A stretch of DNA of 64,000 nt from Pirellulaceae bacterium (GTDB lineage Bacteria; Planctomycetota; Planctomycetia; Pirellulales; Pirellulaceae): NCBI GenBank assembly GCA_018402565.1, contig JAGYIQ010000002.1:496001-560000 (forward strand). Direction: 5' to 3'. Both the position numbers and the translations under genes were made by a program. Shown one piece after another: positions 44,829-53,700 of the stretch (positions within the stretch are counted from its first letter, which is position 1; each line of letters opens with the position of its first letter). Under the pieces are notes generated by a model that ran no database searches, was not told where the DNA came from, and saw only the letters and a list, made by a program, of their open reading frames with translations.

Positions 44829-46055
44829 CTAGCGAGCAGCGACGTAAACCGGCGAGGCATCAGCGGCAAAGTCGAAGTGCAGCGGTTGACCCGCCTTCAA
44901 CTGAACCGTCTCACGCTTGACGACCGCCTGGCCGTTTTCCTCCCACTGAACTTCGATCTGGTAATCGTCCCATACCTGATCGGCAGCCAGGGTGTTCGTG
45001 TAAAAGTAACGCAAGTCGCCGCCGCTTTGCGTGTCCACGCCCGCCAAACGGACCTTGGCATCCGCCGGCACTCGCAACGTCAATGAAGTGACTGGAGCCA
45101 CTTCACGATTGAAGTCGAACGCCAATAGAGCCGGCTGTTCGGGTACCAAGTCGATGACCTTCGTCTGCGAAACCTCTTCGCCATTCTGGCTGGTCACAAC
45201 GCGAATCTCGTAGGTGTTCTTGCGATTGAAGCTCAGGTTCTTCGCAACAAACCGACGCTCGGTGCCCGGCGTCTTCATCCGCTGGTCGTTGACGTAGACC
45301 ACCGCGTCCTGGGGCACTCGCATGGTCAGAACCGCCGAGCCAGTCGCGTTGGCATTGACCGCTCGCACGCGGTTGCTCACGTCTTGCACAGAAATGGTGC
45401 GGCCAACGGTCCGCTCGAAATCATCACGCAAGGTCGCACGACGACGCGTTTGCGGGTCGCCTGTCGGTTCGGCCAATGGAGCCACACCCGGGGCAGTACC
45501 GCCCGGAGCTGCCGTACCCGGGGTCGCGGGGACTTCCACACCCTCGCCCAAGTGTCCCTCGAAGTACATCTCGGGACGGTAGCTGGTCGCTCCGCTATAA
45601 CCTACCGAACCACCGCTCGAACCACCAGAACTACCACTGTAAACGACGTAACCTCCAGACGAGCCACCGCTGCTGGCATGACTGACGTACCCACCCGAAG
45701 AGCCACCATTGAAGCCGCCACTGGAGCCGCCACTGGAGCCATGGTGCCGAGTATGCAGGCGCTGCAGTCCGGTGTGGATCCGACCCAACAAACGACGAAC
45801 CGGACCGGTGCCACCGGAACTTCCGCCCGAGGAAGCATGGCCACCGGAGGAGGCAAAACCACCCCCCGAAGACCCAAAGCCACCCGAGGATGAGTAACCA
45901 CCCGAGGAAGCAAAACCTCCTGATGAGGAAAAACCTCCCGAGCTACCGTACGAACCAAAAGAATCCGCCACGGCCAACGGAGCCGTCAGCAGACACGCAA
46001 TCGCGCCGCCAATTACCGCAGTCGTAACTCGCATACTTTGTAAACTTCGACGCAT
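44829..46055 (-). CDS. Secreted Ser/Gly-rich protein with planctomycete TIGR03000-type domains
   Basis: The 408-residue protein has a signal peptide (TTAVIGGAIACLLTAPLAVA). A ~120-residue SSGGF/SSGGY/SSGGS repeat zone follows, interrupted by a basic RRLLGRIHTGLQRLHTRHH patch. After a Pro/Gly linker come two homologous ~75-residue beta domains at about 255-330 and 330-405: AVLTMRVPQDAVVYVNDQRM and SLTLRVPADAKVRLAGVDTQ, each followed by a YEIRV/YQIEV strand. I recognise this as the TIGR03000 domain known from planctomycetes. A cell-surface structural role is likely. It has its own terminator. An ATG at 46034 is an alternative start. Confidence 0.85.
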   Translation of the reverse strand: MRRSLQSMRVTTAVIGGAIACLLTAPLAVADSFGSYGSSGGFSSSGGFASSGGYSSSGGFGSSGGGFASSGGHASSGGSSGGTGPVRRLLGRIHTGLQRLHTRHHGSSGGSSGGFNGGSSGGYVSHASSGGSSGGYVVYSGSSGGSSGGSVGYSGATSYRPEMYFEGHLGEGVEVPATPGTAAPGGTAPGVAPLAEPTGDPQTRRRATLRDDFERTVGRTISVQDVSNRVRAVNANATGSAVLTMRVPQDAVVYVNDQRMKTPGTERRFVAKNLSFNRKNTYEIRVVTSQNGEEVSQTKVIDLVPEQPALLAFDFNREVAPVTSLTLRVPADAKVRLAGVDTQSGGDLRYFYTNTLAADQVWDDYQIEVQWEENGQAVVKRETVQLKAGQPLHFDFAADASPVYVAAR

Positions 46056-46264
46056 TCCACTAGTCTCCTACTCGCCGCTCTTCGCCCACCCAGTCCCAAA
46101 ACACCCTCCGGTGCGACGCGGCGGTCCAGTACCACCGACGTCCCATCACCGAAAATAACGACTGGGCAATATAAGTAGACTAGCTAACAAACAGCAGTTT
46201 CGCAAATCCTGAGCCGATAAATTGCCGCAAATAACCCCGGCCGTGCGAAACTGCACAGCAGCAA

Positions 46265-48057
46265 AAGCGGGTGGCAAAAGTGGGTGGCACCTATTCAAAG
46301 CGTAGCACCCATTGAAAGCGTAGCCTTGAGGCAAATAGGTCATATGGGACCCATAAGACCCATTCTCCGCAGTGGGGACACACACTGCCTGCCGGCCTCC
46401 CCCGAAAAGCGGGTGGCACCTATCGAAAGCGTGGCACCTATTGAGAGCCTAGCCTTGAGGCAAATAGGTCATATGGGACCCATACGACCCATTCTCGGCA
46501 GTGGGGACACACAACGCCTGCCGGCCTCCCCCGAAAAGTGGGTGGCACCTATTGAAAGCGTGGCACCTATTGAAAGCGTAGCCTTAAGGCAAATAGGTCA
46601 TATGGGACCCATACGACCCATTCTCCGCAGCGGGGACACAACTACGCCTGCCGGACTCCCCCGAAAAGTGGGTGGCACCCATTGAATTCTTCCCCGAAAA
46701 GTGGGTGGCACCTATTGAATTCTCCGCAGCGGGGACACACAACGCCACCAGAACTCCCCCGAACAGTGGGTGGCACCTATTGAAAGCGTGGCACCTATTG
46801 AAAGCGTAGCCTTGAGGCAAATAGGTCATATGGGACCCATACGACCCATTCTCCGCAGCGGGGACACACAACGCCTGCCGGTCTCCCCCGAAAAGTGGGT
46901 GGCACCCATTGAATTCTTCCCCGAAAAGTGGGTGGCACCCATTGAATTCTCGGCAGCGGGGACACACAACGCCACCAGGACTCCCCCGAAAAGTGGGTGG
47001 CACCCATTGAAAGCGTGGCACCTATTGAAAGCGTAGCCTTGAGGCAAATAGGTCATATGGGACCCATATGACCCATTCACCGCAGCGGGGACACACAACG
47101 CCACCAGAACTCCCCCGAAAAGTGGGTGGCACCTATTGAAAGCGTAGCCTTAAGGCAAATAGGTCATATGGGACCCATACGACCCATTCTCGGCAGCGGG
47201 GACACAACTACGCCTGCCGGACTCCCCCGAAAAGTGGGTGGCACCCATTGAATTCTTCCCCGAAAAGTGGGTGGCACCTATTGAATTCTCCGCAGCGGGG
47301 ACACACAGTGCCACCAGGCCTCCCCCGAAAAGTGGGTGGCACCTATTGAAAGCGTGGCACCTTTTGAAAGCGTAGCCTTGAGGCAAATAGGTCATATGGG
47401 ACCCATATGACCCATTCTCCGCAGCGGGGACACACAACGCCTGCCGAACTCCCCCGAAAAGTGGGTGGCACCCATTGAATTCTTCCCCGAAAAGTGGGTG
47501 GCACCTATTGAATTCTCCGCAGCGGGGACACACAACGCCTGCCGAACTCCCCCGAAAAGTGGGTGGCACCCATTGAATTCTCCCCCGAAAAGTGGGTGGC
47601 ACCCATTGAATTCTCCGCAGCGGGGACACACAGTGCCACCAGGCCTCCCCCGAAAAGTGGGTGGCACCTATTGAAAGCGTGGCACCTATTGAAAGCGCAG
47701 CCTTGAGGCAAATAGGTCATATGGGACCCATAAGACCCATTCTCCGCAGCGGGGACATTCTCCGCAGCGGGGACACACAACGCCTGCCGGACTCCCCCGA
47801 AAAGTGGGTGGCACCCATTGAAACCGTAGCACCTATTGAAAGCGTAGCCTTGAGGCAAATAGGTCATATGGGACCCATATGACCCATTCTCCGCAGCGGG
47901 GACACACAGTGCCTGCCGAACTCCCCCGAAAAGTGGGTGGCACCCTTTGCCTACACCCCGAAAAGTGGGTGGCACCTATTGCCGACAGCACCCATTGCCT
48001 ACAGCACCCATTGCCTACAGCACCCATTGCCTACAGCACCCATTGCCTACACCACTG
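46265..48057. repeat. ~1.8-kb mosaic tandem array with nine copies of a palindromic unit
   Basis: The array interleaves two modules. Module 1 (TAGCCTTGAGGCAAATAGG then GGTCATATGGGACCCAT) occurs nine times, with GGTCATATG starting at about 46338, 46467, 46597, 46824, 47051, 47162, 47390, 47715 and 47862. Its core GGTCATATGGGACCCATATGACC-like block is a near-perfect palindrome. Module 2 (CCCCGAAAAGTGGGTGGCACC plus GAATTCTCCGCAGCGGGGACACA) occurs more often and in varying number between them. The end (47983-48055) is a 16-bp tandem repeat CACCCATTGCCTACAG. Long frames on both strands are by-products of the period. Confidence 0.92.
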
Positions 48058-48085
48058 TGTTTTGGGGCGTTCGTCCGTGGTCGGA

Positions 48086-48913
48086 CTAAAAGAACAGATT
48101 GAACGAAAAGAAATGCAACCGTCTGTCAGCATCCCGACCCGGATGATCGATCGTCTGGTTCAAATACCCAAACTCGACCCGGGCTGGTCGGCCTAACCCC
48201 GGCAGACGCGGGGGGCCACCAAAACTCGCCTGCCCCGCCGAACCGCCCTCTGCCAACGGCCCCCTCAGCCAGGCCCAACCCACAAACGCTCGGCTCTGAT
48301 CAAACCCATTCTCTGGGCCCCACCCCACGTCTCGCACATCAAAAAAACGCTCTTCCCACACCACCCAGCGACCCGCCGCCCCGCTGTCGGACGCCAAATT
48401 CCAATGCGAAACCCGTCGCAACCGCGGCCCGAACTCGGTGTTCAGATCCAATACATGCCGCCGCTGCCTCCCACCGAAAGCGGACGTTGGAATCGGGTCT
48501 GGCACCAGATTAGCGGCCGAAACTTCCGCCCCGGAACCACTGGCCGTCGCTCCATCCACCGCCAATCCATCCACCGCCGACCAATCGATCCCCTCAGAGG
48601 GGTCGAAACCGACTAAAGCTGGCCACCGACCAAAACGCAGTTCACCCCAACCGGCGCGGGTCGCGTTCCAACCGATCAAGGGTCGACCCCCAGCACCTCC
48701 GACACCCCTAGCACGCTCAGCAACGGGTGTGACCGCCCATTCCTGCGTGCAAGTCCCGCCCCCACAGACTTCGGCGGGGATCGCAGCAACCGAATCAGCG
48801 ACAGCCAGCAGGCCCAATAGAATCAAACAGGCGCATGCCGGGGCCGGGCCAGCACAAACCGCTGGCCACCACTTCTCCGCCCAACGCCTGTGTCTCCGGA
48901 CCGCCAATCCCAC
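48086..48913 (-). CDS. Exported DUF2490-like protein
   Basis: The 275-residue product has a signal-like hydrophobic segment (ACACLILLGLLAVADSVAA) after a basic N-terminus. The C-terminal half is rich in aromatic beta-strand patterns (LNTEFGPRLRRVSHWNL, GRWVVWEERFFDV) and ends GYLNQ...HFFSFNLFF. The arrangement of an RVEFGYLNQ strand and a terminal aromatic strand resembles DUF2490, a family that looks like outer-membrane or surface beta structures. A terminal Phe fits insertion into an outer membrane, which is inference. The start is uncertain (GTG at 48913, TTG at 48907). It abuts the repeat array on its 3' side. Confidence 0.6.
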   Translation of the reverse strand: MGLAVRRHRRWAEKWWPAVCAGPAPACACLILLGLLAVADSVAAIPAEVCGGGTCTQEWAVTPVAERARGVGGAGGRPLIGWNATRAGWGELRFGRWPALVGFDPSEGIDWSAVDGLAVDGATASGSGAEVSAANLVPDPIPTSAFGGRQRRHVLDLNTEFGPRLRRVSHWNLASDSGAAGRWVVWEERFFDVRDVGWGPENGFDQSRAFVGWAWLRGPLAEGGSAGQASFGGPPRLPGLGRPARVEFGYLNQTIDHPGRDADRRLHFFSFNLFF

Positions 48914-49051
48914 CTCCCGGCATCATGCCGCCCTGGCAGCACCAACCGACGCGACGCTGCCCCCGCAACGCGGCCAACTCTCGACCACTGAAAAATTCCG
49001 GTCAATGCTCCGCCAGCCTCGCTAGCAGCATCGCCCGGTCTCTGAAAGCAA

Positions 49052-49531
49052 TTAGAACAACGGGCCCTTGCCGCTGGCGCGCCGCCAGGCGGACAATTGG
49101 CCCAAGTGGATATTTAGATGAGCGACCAACAGGAAACCCGCCATATCGGCGACGGTCGGCAACTCTTGTTCGAAGAAGCCCAATTTCTGCGGGGCCGCCA
49201 ATTGCTCGGGCGTCGCTTGATCGAACAACTCGACCGCATGACGGTAGGACTGCTGAAAGTACTGCACCAATTCCTCCTTGCTCGGGTAATCCGCCCGCTG
49301 GTCCGACACGGGCTTCTTCGTGTCGGCTCGCTCGTTCCAGTCGGCCGGACACACACCGCTGCCACCCAGCATTTTGCTGGTGTAATCCGCGGCAGTGGCC
49401 AAGTGCATCAGCAACCAACCCGGTGGGTTCAGGCCCGCGGGCCGTTCGGCGAACGACTCACACGGCAGATCAGACAAGATCTGCTGGGCGTAATTCAAAG
49501 ATGCCAAACAATTCAATCCAATCGCGCTCAT
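49052..49531 (-). CDS. DinB-family protein
   Basis: The 159-residue protein is a four-helix-bundle DinB/YfiT-like protein. It carries the His residues expected for a metal site: His43 in PPGWLLMHLATAADY, and His138 with His142 in AHLNIHLGQLSAWRR at the C-terminus, a hallmark of the family. Such proteins are often thiol-dependent transferases or have unknown roles. I chose the ATG at 49531 (MSAIGLN). It is separated from tRNA-Pro by 185 bp. The substrate is unknown. Confidence 0.85.
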   Translation of the reverse strand: MSAIGLNCLASLNYAQQILSDLPCESFAERPAGLNPPGWLLMHLATAADYTSKMLGGSGVCPADWNERADTKKPVSDQRADYPSKEELVQYFQQSYRHAVELFDQATPEQLAAPQKLGFFEQELPTVADMAGFLLVAHLNIHLGQLSAWRRASGKGPLF

Positions 49532-49716
49532 CGTCCCTGTCCTCGTTGAAAAATAGCAGTAAGTCCGACATCGACAGACGCGGATAGCCAAGTCACCTGT
49601 ACCACCGCCAGCCGGAGAAGCCTGCACAGAAGAAACACGCCAGGTACAACCTGCATTTGAAAAAACCGGCGCACGAAAAAGCCCTCGAGTCAACGACTCC
49701 AGGGCTTTCTCAACAG

Positions 49717-49790
49717 TCGGGCTGACTGGATTCGAACCAGCGACCTCAACACCCCCAGTGTTGCGCGCTACCAGGCTACGCTACAGCCCG
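49717..49790 (-). tRNA. tRNA-Pro (anticodon GGG)
   Basis: The 74-nt cloverleaf reads CGGGCTG at the 5' end pairing with CAGCCCG, plus a discriminator A. The D-arm holds AGCCTGGTAGC. The anticodon stem AACAC/GTGTT flanks the loop TGGGGGT (anticodon GGG), and the T-arm has GGTTCGAATCC. CCA is not encoded. It lies between the DinB gene and rplS on the same strand. Confidence 0.97.
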
Positions 49791-50001
49791 TTGACGGAAC
49801 AGCGAGTTCCGCGGGAACTGCCCTCGGCGTGCTGCGACTGCTCGCATCACGTCGACCGCAGTGTAATGGACAACGCCCACGAGCACAAGTTCACTGAATC
49901 TGCTGGCTCGGATCGCCCGCAGGCTCCACAGGACCGTGGCCTCCGCTGATTCCGACAAGCGAGACCTTGCGGGACTGGGCTTCGTTGTTCTCGCAGTTGG
50001 A

Positions 50002-50349
50002 CTAGCGGCGTTCCTTGAGTCGAACGGCCTTGCCGATACGATCGCGGAGGAAGTACAGCTTGGCACGCCGCACGATCGAGCGACGCTTGACTTCGACCTT
50101 GGAGACCTTGGGTGAATGGATGGGGAACTTGCGTTCGACGCCTTCCCCAGCCACGATGCGCCGGACGGTGAACATTTCCTTGGAGCCGGAGCCACTGCGA
50201 GCGATCACCGTCCCGTTGAAGATCTGGGTCCGACTCTTATCGCCTTCCAGAATCAAGCAGTGGACGTCGACCGTGTCGCCCACGCTGAATTCGGGGACGT
50301 CGGTCTTCATCGCGGTCTTTTCGACCATCTCCAAAATTTTCTGCGTCAT
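50002..50349 (-). CDS. rplS: 50S ribosomal protein L19
   Basis: L19 sits at the 30S-50S interface. The 115-residue protein shows FSVGDTVDVHCLILEGDKSR, FNGTVIARSGSGSKEMFTVR and the KVSKVEVKRRSIVRRAKLYF signature. It follows trmD by 65 bp and, with rpsP and ffh upstream, forms the usual ribosomal/SRP transcription unit. Start is the ATG at 50349. Its length is typical for the family. Confidence 0.97.
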   Translation of the reverse strand: MTQKILEMVEKTAMKTDVPEFSVGDTVDVHCLILEGDKSRTQIFNGTVIARSGSGSKEMFTVRRIVAGEGVERKFPIHSPKVSKVEVKRRSIVRRAKLYFLRDRIGKAVRLKERR

Positions 50350-50414
50350 TTCAGTCTACCTTTTCACTTGGATGATTCCTGGTCCGGTCAGTTTCCGAAC
50401 CCGCAGGAAAGTCG

Positions 50415-51131
50415 TCACTCGCCACCCGTCCGCTCGCCGTCGTTGGTCTCGGTCAAGAGATCACTGCGGCGTTGCCGGGTGCGTATTTCACTTTGTTCTT
50501 GCCGCCAAGCTTGAATCTTCGGATGATCCCCGCTCAGCAGGACCTCGGGCACCTGCCAGCCCCGGAAGTCTCTTGGTCGCGTGTATTGAGGATACTCCAG
50601 CAGTCGGTTTTCGGTCGAAAACGAATCCTGACTGGCGGACTGCTCATCCCCCAAGGCCCCGGGCAGCAGTCGCATGACGGTCTCGATCAAGACCATCGCC
50701 GCCACTTCCCCCCCGTTGATAATGTAGTCTCCCAGCGAGACCTCGATCGGCTGCAACACGTCGAGGATCCGTTGGTCGAAACCCTCGTACCGGCCACAGA
50801 TCATCATCAAGTGACTCTCCGCGGCCAACTCTTCCGCCCAGCGTTGATTCCAGGTTCGACCGGTCGGCGAGAGCAACAGCAGTGGCCCCGGCTTGGCCAC
50901 TTCCGCTCGAATCGCCTGCACGCAGTCGACCACCGGTTGCGGCGCCAGGACCATGCCCGGGCCGCCTCCGTAGGGTCGGTCGTCGACCCGACCGTGCTTG
51001 TTCTCGGTCCACTGCCGGGGATTGTGCAGCAAAACCTCCAACAACTGCCGGTCGATGGCCCGCTTCAAGATGCTCTCGCTCAAAAAACCCGCAAACAATT
51101 CGGGAAACAGCGAGAAGACATCGATCCGCAT
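50415..51131 (-). CDS. trmD: tRNA (guanine-N1-)-methyltransferase TrmD
   Basis: TrmD adds m1G37 to tRNAs with G36G37, preventing frameshifts. The 238-residue SPOUT enzyme has MRIDVFSLFPELFAGFLSES, the RPYGGGPGMV motif, LLLSPTGRTWNQRWAEEL and the knot segment GDYIINGGEVAAMVLIETV. It lies 20 bp after rpsP; the rimM gene usually between them is absent here. It has normal family length. The tRNA-Pro(GGG) 600 bp downstream is itself a typical TrmD substrate, a neat but probably chance proximity. Confidence 0.97.
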   Translation of the reverse strand: MRIDVFSLFPELFAGFLSESILKRAIDRQLLEVLLHNPRQWTENKHGRVDDRPYGGGPGMVLAPQPVVDCVQAIRAEVAKPGPLLLLSPTGRTWNQRWAEELAAESHLMMICGRYEGFDQRILDVLQPIEVSLGDYIINGGEVAAMVLIETVMRLLPGALGDEQSASQDSFSTENRLLEYPQYTRPRDFRGWQVPEVLLSGDHPKIQAWRQEQSEIRTRQRRSDLLTETNDGERTGGE

Positions 51132-51151
51132 GTCCGACGACCCAACTAGCC

Positions 51152-51700
51152 TTACTCGGCTTTGTTACCTTCGTCCGTGGCACCTTCGGCCGGAGCTTCC
51201 GCAGCAGCTTCCGTCGCCGGAGCTTCAGCAGCAGCAGCCGATTCAGCGGCGGCGGCTTCCGCAGCAGCGGCTTCCGCGGCAGCAGCTTCCGCTTCCGCAG
51301 CAGCCTTGGCGGCTTTGGCAGCCTCTTCAGCCAATTCCGCCGGGGACTTGCCTCGCGGAGCCACTTGAGCCGCCTCTTGGGCGCGCTCGATCGCTCGGCT
51401 GCGACGAGAATCCAAGCGAGCCAAGGCCTCTTTCTGGGCCTCCAAGTGCGAGCCGCCGGTGCCATACTTCTTGATCAAAGTGGCGACCTTCGGCGAGGGC
51501 TGCGCGCCCACTCCCAACCAGTAACCGATCCGTTCACCCTTGAGGATGGCACGGGCATCGGTTTCGGGCACCATGGGATCGTAAATGCCCAATTCCTCAA
51601 TGGCGCGGCCATCGCGGGGCGACCGCTGGTCCATCGCACAGACACGGAAAAACGGACGGCCCTTGCGGCCAAACTTCTTCAGACGGATACGAACTGCCAC
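51152..51700 (-). CDS. rpsP: 30S ribosomal protein S16 with Ala/Glu-rich C-terminal extension
   Basis: Residues 1-100 are a standard S16: MAVRIRLKKFGRKGRPFFRV, RDGRAIEELGIYDP and LKGERIGYWLGVGAQPSP. Residues ~105-182 are an extra tail of Ala, Glu and Lys (AAEAEAAAAEAAAAE repeats) with Pro near the end. E. coli S16 has about 82 residues, so the tail roughly doubles the protein. It may be a disordered or helical surface extension, possibly shortened or lengthened by slippage of its GCAGC-rich DNA. It starts 57 bp after ffh. Confidence 0.96.
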   Translation of the reverse strand: MAVRIRLKKFGRKGRPFFRVCAMDQRSPRDGRAIEELGIYDPMVPETDARAILKGERIGYWLGVGAQPSPKVATLIKKYGTGGSHLEAQKEALARLDSRRSRAIERAQEAAQVAPRGKSPAELAEEAAKAAKAAAEAEAAAAEAAAAEAAAAESAAAAEAPATEAAAEAPAEGATDEGNKAE

Positions 51701-51757
51701 TTAAGCAAACTCCTCAACTCACGATTTGTTGTCATCCCCGGACTACCACTTTGAACC

Positions 51758-53248
51758 TCAGCCCCGCCCCTCTTTGCGTTTCTGCTTGAGCTTCCGTTCT
51801 CGCTCTTTTTTCAACTTTTCCCGCTCCTTGGGCGACAACCGCTTGCCGGTCGTCCCCTTGGATTTGGGCATCCTGGCGGACGGATCCAGCATCTGTTGCT
51901 GCATCTCACGCAGGGCGGCCTGCTTGTCGGCCATGTCCCCGCCGCCCGCCATCATCGACATCATGCCCTTCATCGACTCGAACTGTTTGACCAGCTCACT
52001 CACCTCGTTGGATGCCGCCCCCGCGCCACGAGCAATCCGCTGCCGCCGCGGCGAATCAATGATCTTGGGATTCCGCCGCTCCTCGGGCGTCATCGAATCG
52101 ATCAAGCCCACTTGCCGCTTGATGGCCTTGGCCGCCTCCGGCGAACCCGTCATCTGCTTCAACCCGTCGCGCAGCTCGGCCGGCACGCCAGGCATCATCA
52201 TGATCATCTTTTGCAGCAAACCCGGCTTGGCGATCTTCTGAATATGATTCCGAAAATCCTCCAGGGTCATCTGACCCTTTTCCATCTGCTGCCGGAGCTT
52301 TTCCTGCTCGTCCTGGTCCATCAGCAGTTGGGCCTCACGGGCCAAACCGACAATGTCACCCAAGCCCAAAATCCGACCCGCCATCCCCTCGGGATGAAAC
52401 GGCTCGAGCGCCTCCATGTTCTCGCCAGTGCCGATAAACTTGATCGGCACACCCGTCACATGCTTGACACTCAGCAACGCCCCACCCCGAGCATCACCGT
52501 CCAACTTGGTCAGGATGACGCCGTCCAGCTCAAGGGCCTCGTGGAAGGCCGCCGCACTGTTGACCGCGTCCTGACCGGTCATGCCGTCCACCACCAACAG
52601 CACTTGCTGCGGCTGCACCTGCGAGTCAATGTCCCGCAACTGCTGCATCAAATCTTCGTCGATGGCCAATCGACCGGCCGTATCCAGAATCACGATCTGG
52701 TAACCCTCGGCCGTCGCCTTGGCCACCGCGTCGCGACAGACCTTGACCGGGTCCTGCTGCCCCTCTTCCCAGTAAACCGGGACACCCAAACTGTCGCCCA
52801 AAACTCTCAATTGCTGGATGGCCGCCGGACGCTGCAAGTCCGCCGCCACCAACATCGGCTTGATCTTTTCCTGCAACAACAACTTGGCCAGCTTGCCGCA
52901 AGTCGTCGTTTTACCCGAACCCTGCAAACCACACATCATAATGACGGTCGTTGCGCCCTGACGCAGCGGAATCGAGTGATCCACCGGACCCAAGAGATTG
53001 ATCAACTCCTGGTTCACGATGCCGACCAACTGCTCGTGCGGCTTCAGGCTCAGCAAAACCTTCTCGCCCAACGCCTTCTGCGTCACCGAATCCATGAAAT
53101 CACGGATCACGGAGATGCTGACGTCTGCCTCCAACAGCGACTGCTCCACCAGCTTCAAGCCGTCGCGCATGTTGGATTCCGTCAGCCGACCCTTGCCGGT
53201 CAGCGTCTTGAACGCCGATCGTAAACTGGTCTGCAATGAATCAAACAT
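51758..53248 (-). CDS. ffh: Signal recognition particle protein Ffh (SRP54)
   Basis: Ffh binds 4.5S RNA and signal sequences and delivers ribosomes to FtsY. The 496-residue protein has the N domain, a P-loop at 107-114 (GLQGSGKTTTCGKL), the DTAGRLAIDEDLM G3 region, TKLDGDARGGA, and a Met-rich M domain (about 330-430, with PGLLQKMIMMMPG). The tail is unusually Lys/Arg/Glu-rich (KEREKLKKERERKLKQKRK) after residue ~460. It is first in the ffh-rpsP-trmD-rplS unit. No 4.5S RNA gene is visible nearby. Confidence 0.97.
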   Translation of the reverse strand: MFDSLQTSLRSAFKTLTGKGRLTESNMRDGLKLVEQSLLEADVSISVIRDFMDSVTQKALGEKVLLSLKPHEQLVGIVNQELINLLGPVDHSIPLRQGATTVIMMCGLQGSGKTTTCGKLAKLLLQEKIKPMLVAADLQRPAAIQQLRVLGDSLGVPVYWEEGQQDPVKVCRDAVAKATAEGYQIVILDTAGRLAIDEDLMQQLRDIDSQVQPQQVLLVVDGMTGQDAVNSAAAFHEALELDGVILTKLDGDARGGALLSVKHVTGVPIKFIGTGENMEALEPFHPEGMAGRILGLGDIVGLAREAQLLMDQDEQEKLRQQMEKGQMTLEDFRNHIQKIAKPGLLQKMIMMMPGVPAELRDGLKQMTGSPEAAKAIKRQVGLIDSMTPEERRNPKIIDSPRRQRIARGAGAASNEVSELVKQFESMKGMMSMMAGGGDMADKQAALREMQQQMLDPSARMPKSKGTTGKRLSPKEREKLKKERERKLKQKRKEGRG

Positions 53249-53444
53249 CCAACTTCCCTACAGCAAATCTGGGGCCCAGGCCTCGGTTTTGACACACCCC
53301 GGGCCAGACGCCCGGCGGAGCGAGCCGCGCATTTTAGCAGACCCACCGCCCCCTTGTAAATGGTTTCATCCCCGAGAATCAGCCAGTATTTCCCGTTTTA
53401 ATCGAACAAAACGCTTTGCAGCGACTCCTAAGTAACCCCAGCCC

Positions 53445-53583
53445 CCATGGGGCTTGTTGATTTTTCCGCAGCGAAATGCGTCAAGCATTTCGATTAACTG
53501 AAAAACGCCGTGTTTTTGCCCGACTTTATCGAATCGGGCGACAAGTTCGCGAGCAAGTCTGGAAAAACCAACAAGCACCATGG
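53445..53583. repeat. 139-bp element with 23-bp inverted termini and internal hairpins
   Basis: The ends 53445-53467 (CCATGGGGCTTGTTG...) and 53561-53583 are inverted repeats with 2 mismatches in 23. Inside are three further stems: CGAAATGC/GCATTTCG (53472-53492), AAAAAC/GTTTTT (53501-53517) and GCCCGA/TCGGGC (53518-53539). This multibranch shape fits either a MITE or a structured RNA. The rest of 53249-53700 shows no gene; frames through it are accidental. The SRP RNA tetraloop motif GGAAGG..AGCAG is absent. Confidence 0.6.
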
Positions 53584-53700
53584 CAGGTTAATTTTTCGCG
53601 AGCGCGGGCTGCCGAGGCCGCACAACCCCAGTATGATCGGTCGCTGCTCCCTTCGCGAGACCCGACCACTGACTCTCCTCCCAAACTTGGAGCCGACGCC

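Noticed and set aside
46284..47975. Several open frames on both strands within the 46.3-48.1 kb array
   Set aside because: They repeat the same short peptide and follow the repeat period on both strands; the frames change at repeat boundaries. They look like by-products of the array, not genes.
46265..48057. Possible CRISPR array
   Set aside because: The spacers are themselves repeats of variable length, the units are not 20-40 bp direct repeats with unique spacers, and no cas gene is nearby.
51896..53224. 442-residue plus-strand frame opposite ffh
   Set aside because: It is antisense to a certain ffh gene with high-GC codon bias that keeps antisense frames open; no domain is recognisable.
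53445..53583. 4.5S SRP RNA beside ffh
   Set aside because: The conserved GGAAGG..AGCAG tetraloop and asymmetric-loop motif of SRP RNA is missing, and the fold is multibranched rather than one long hairpin.
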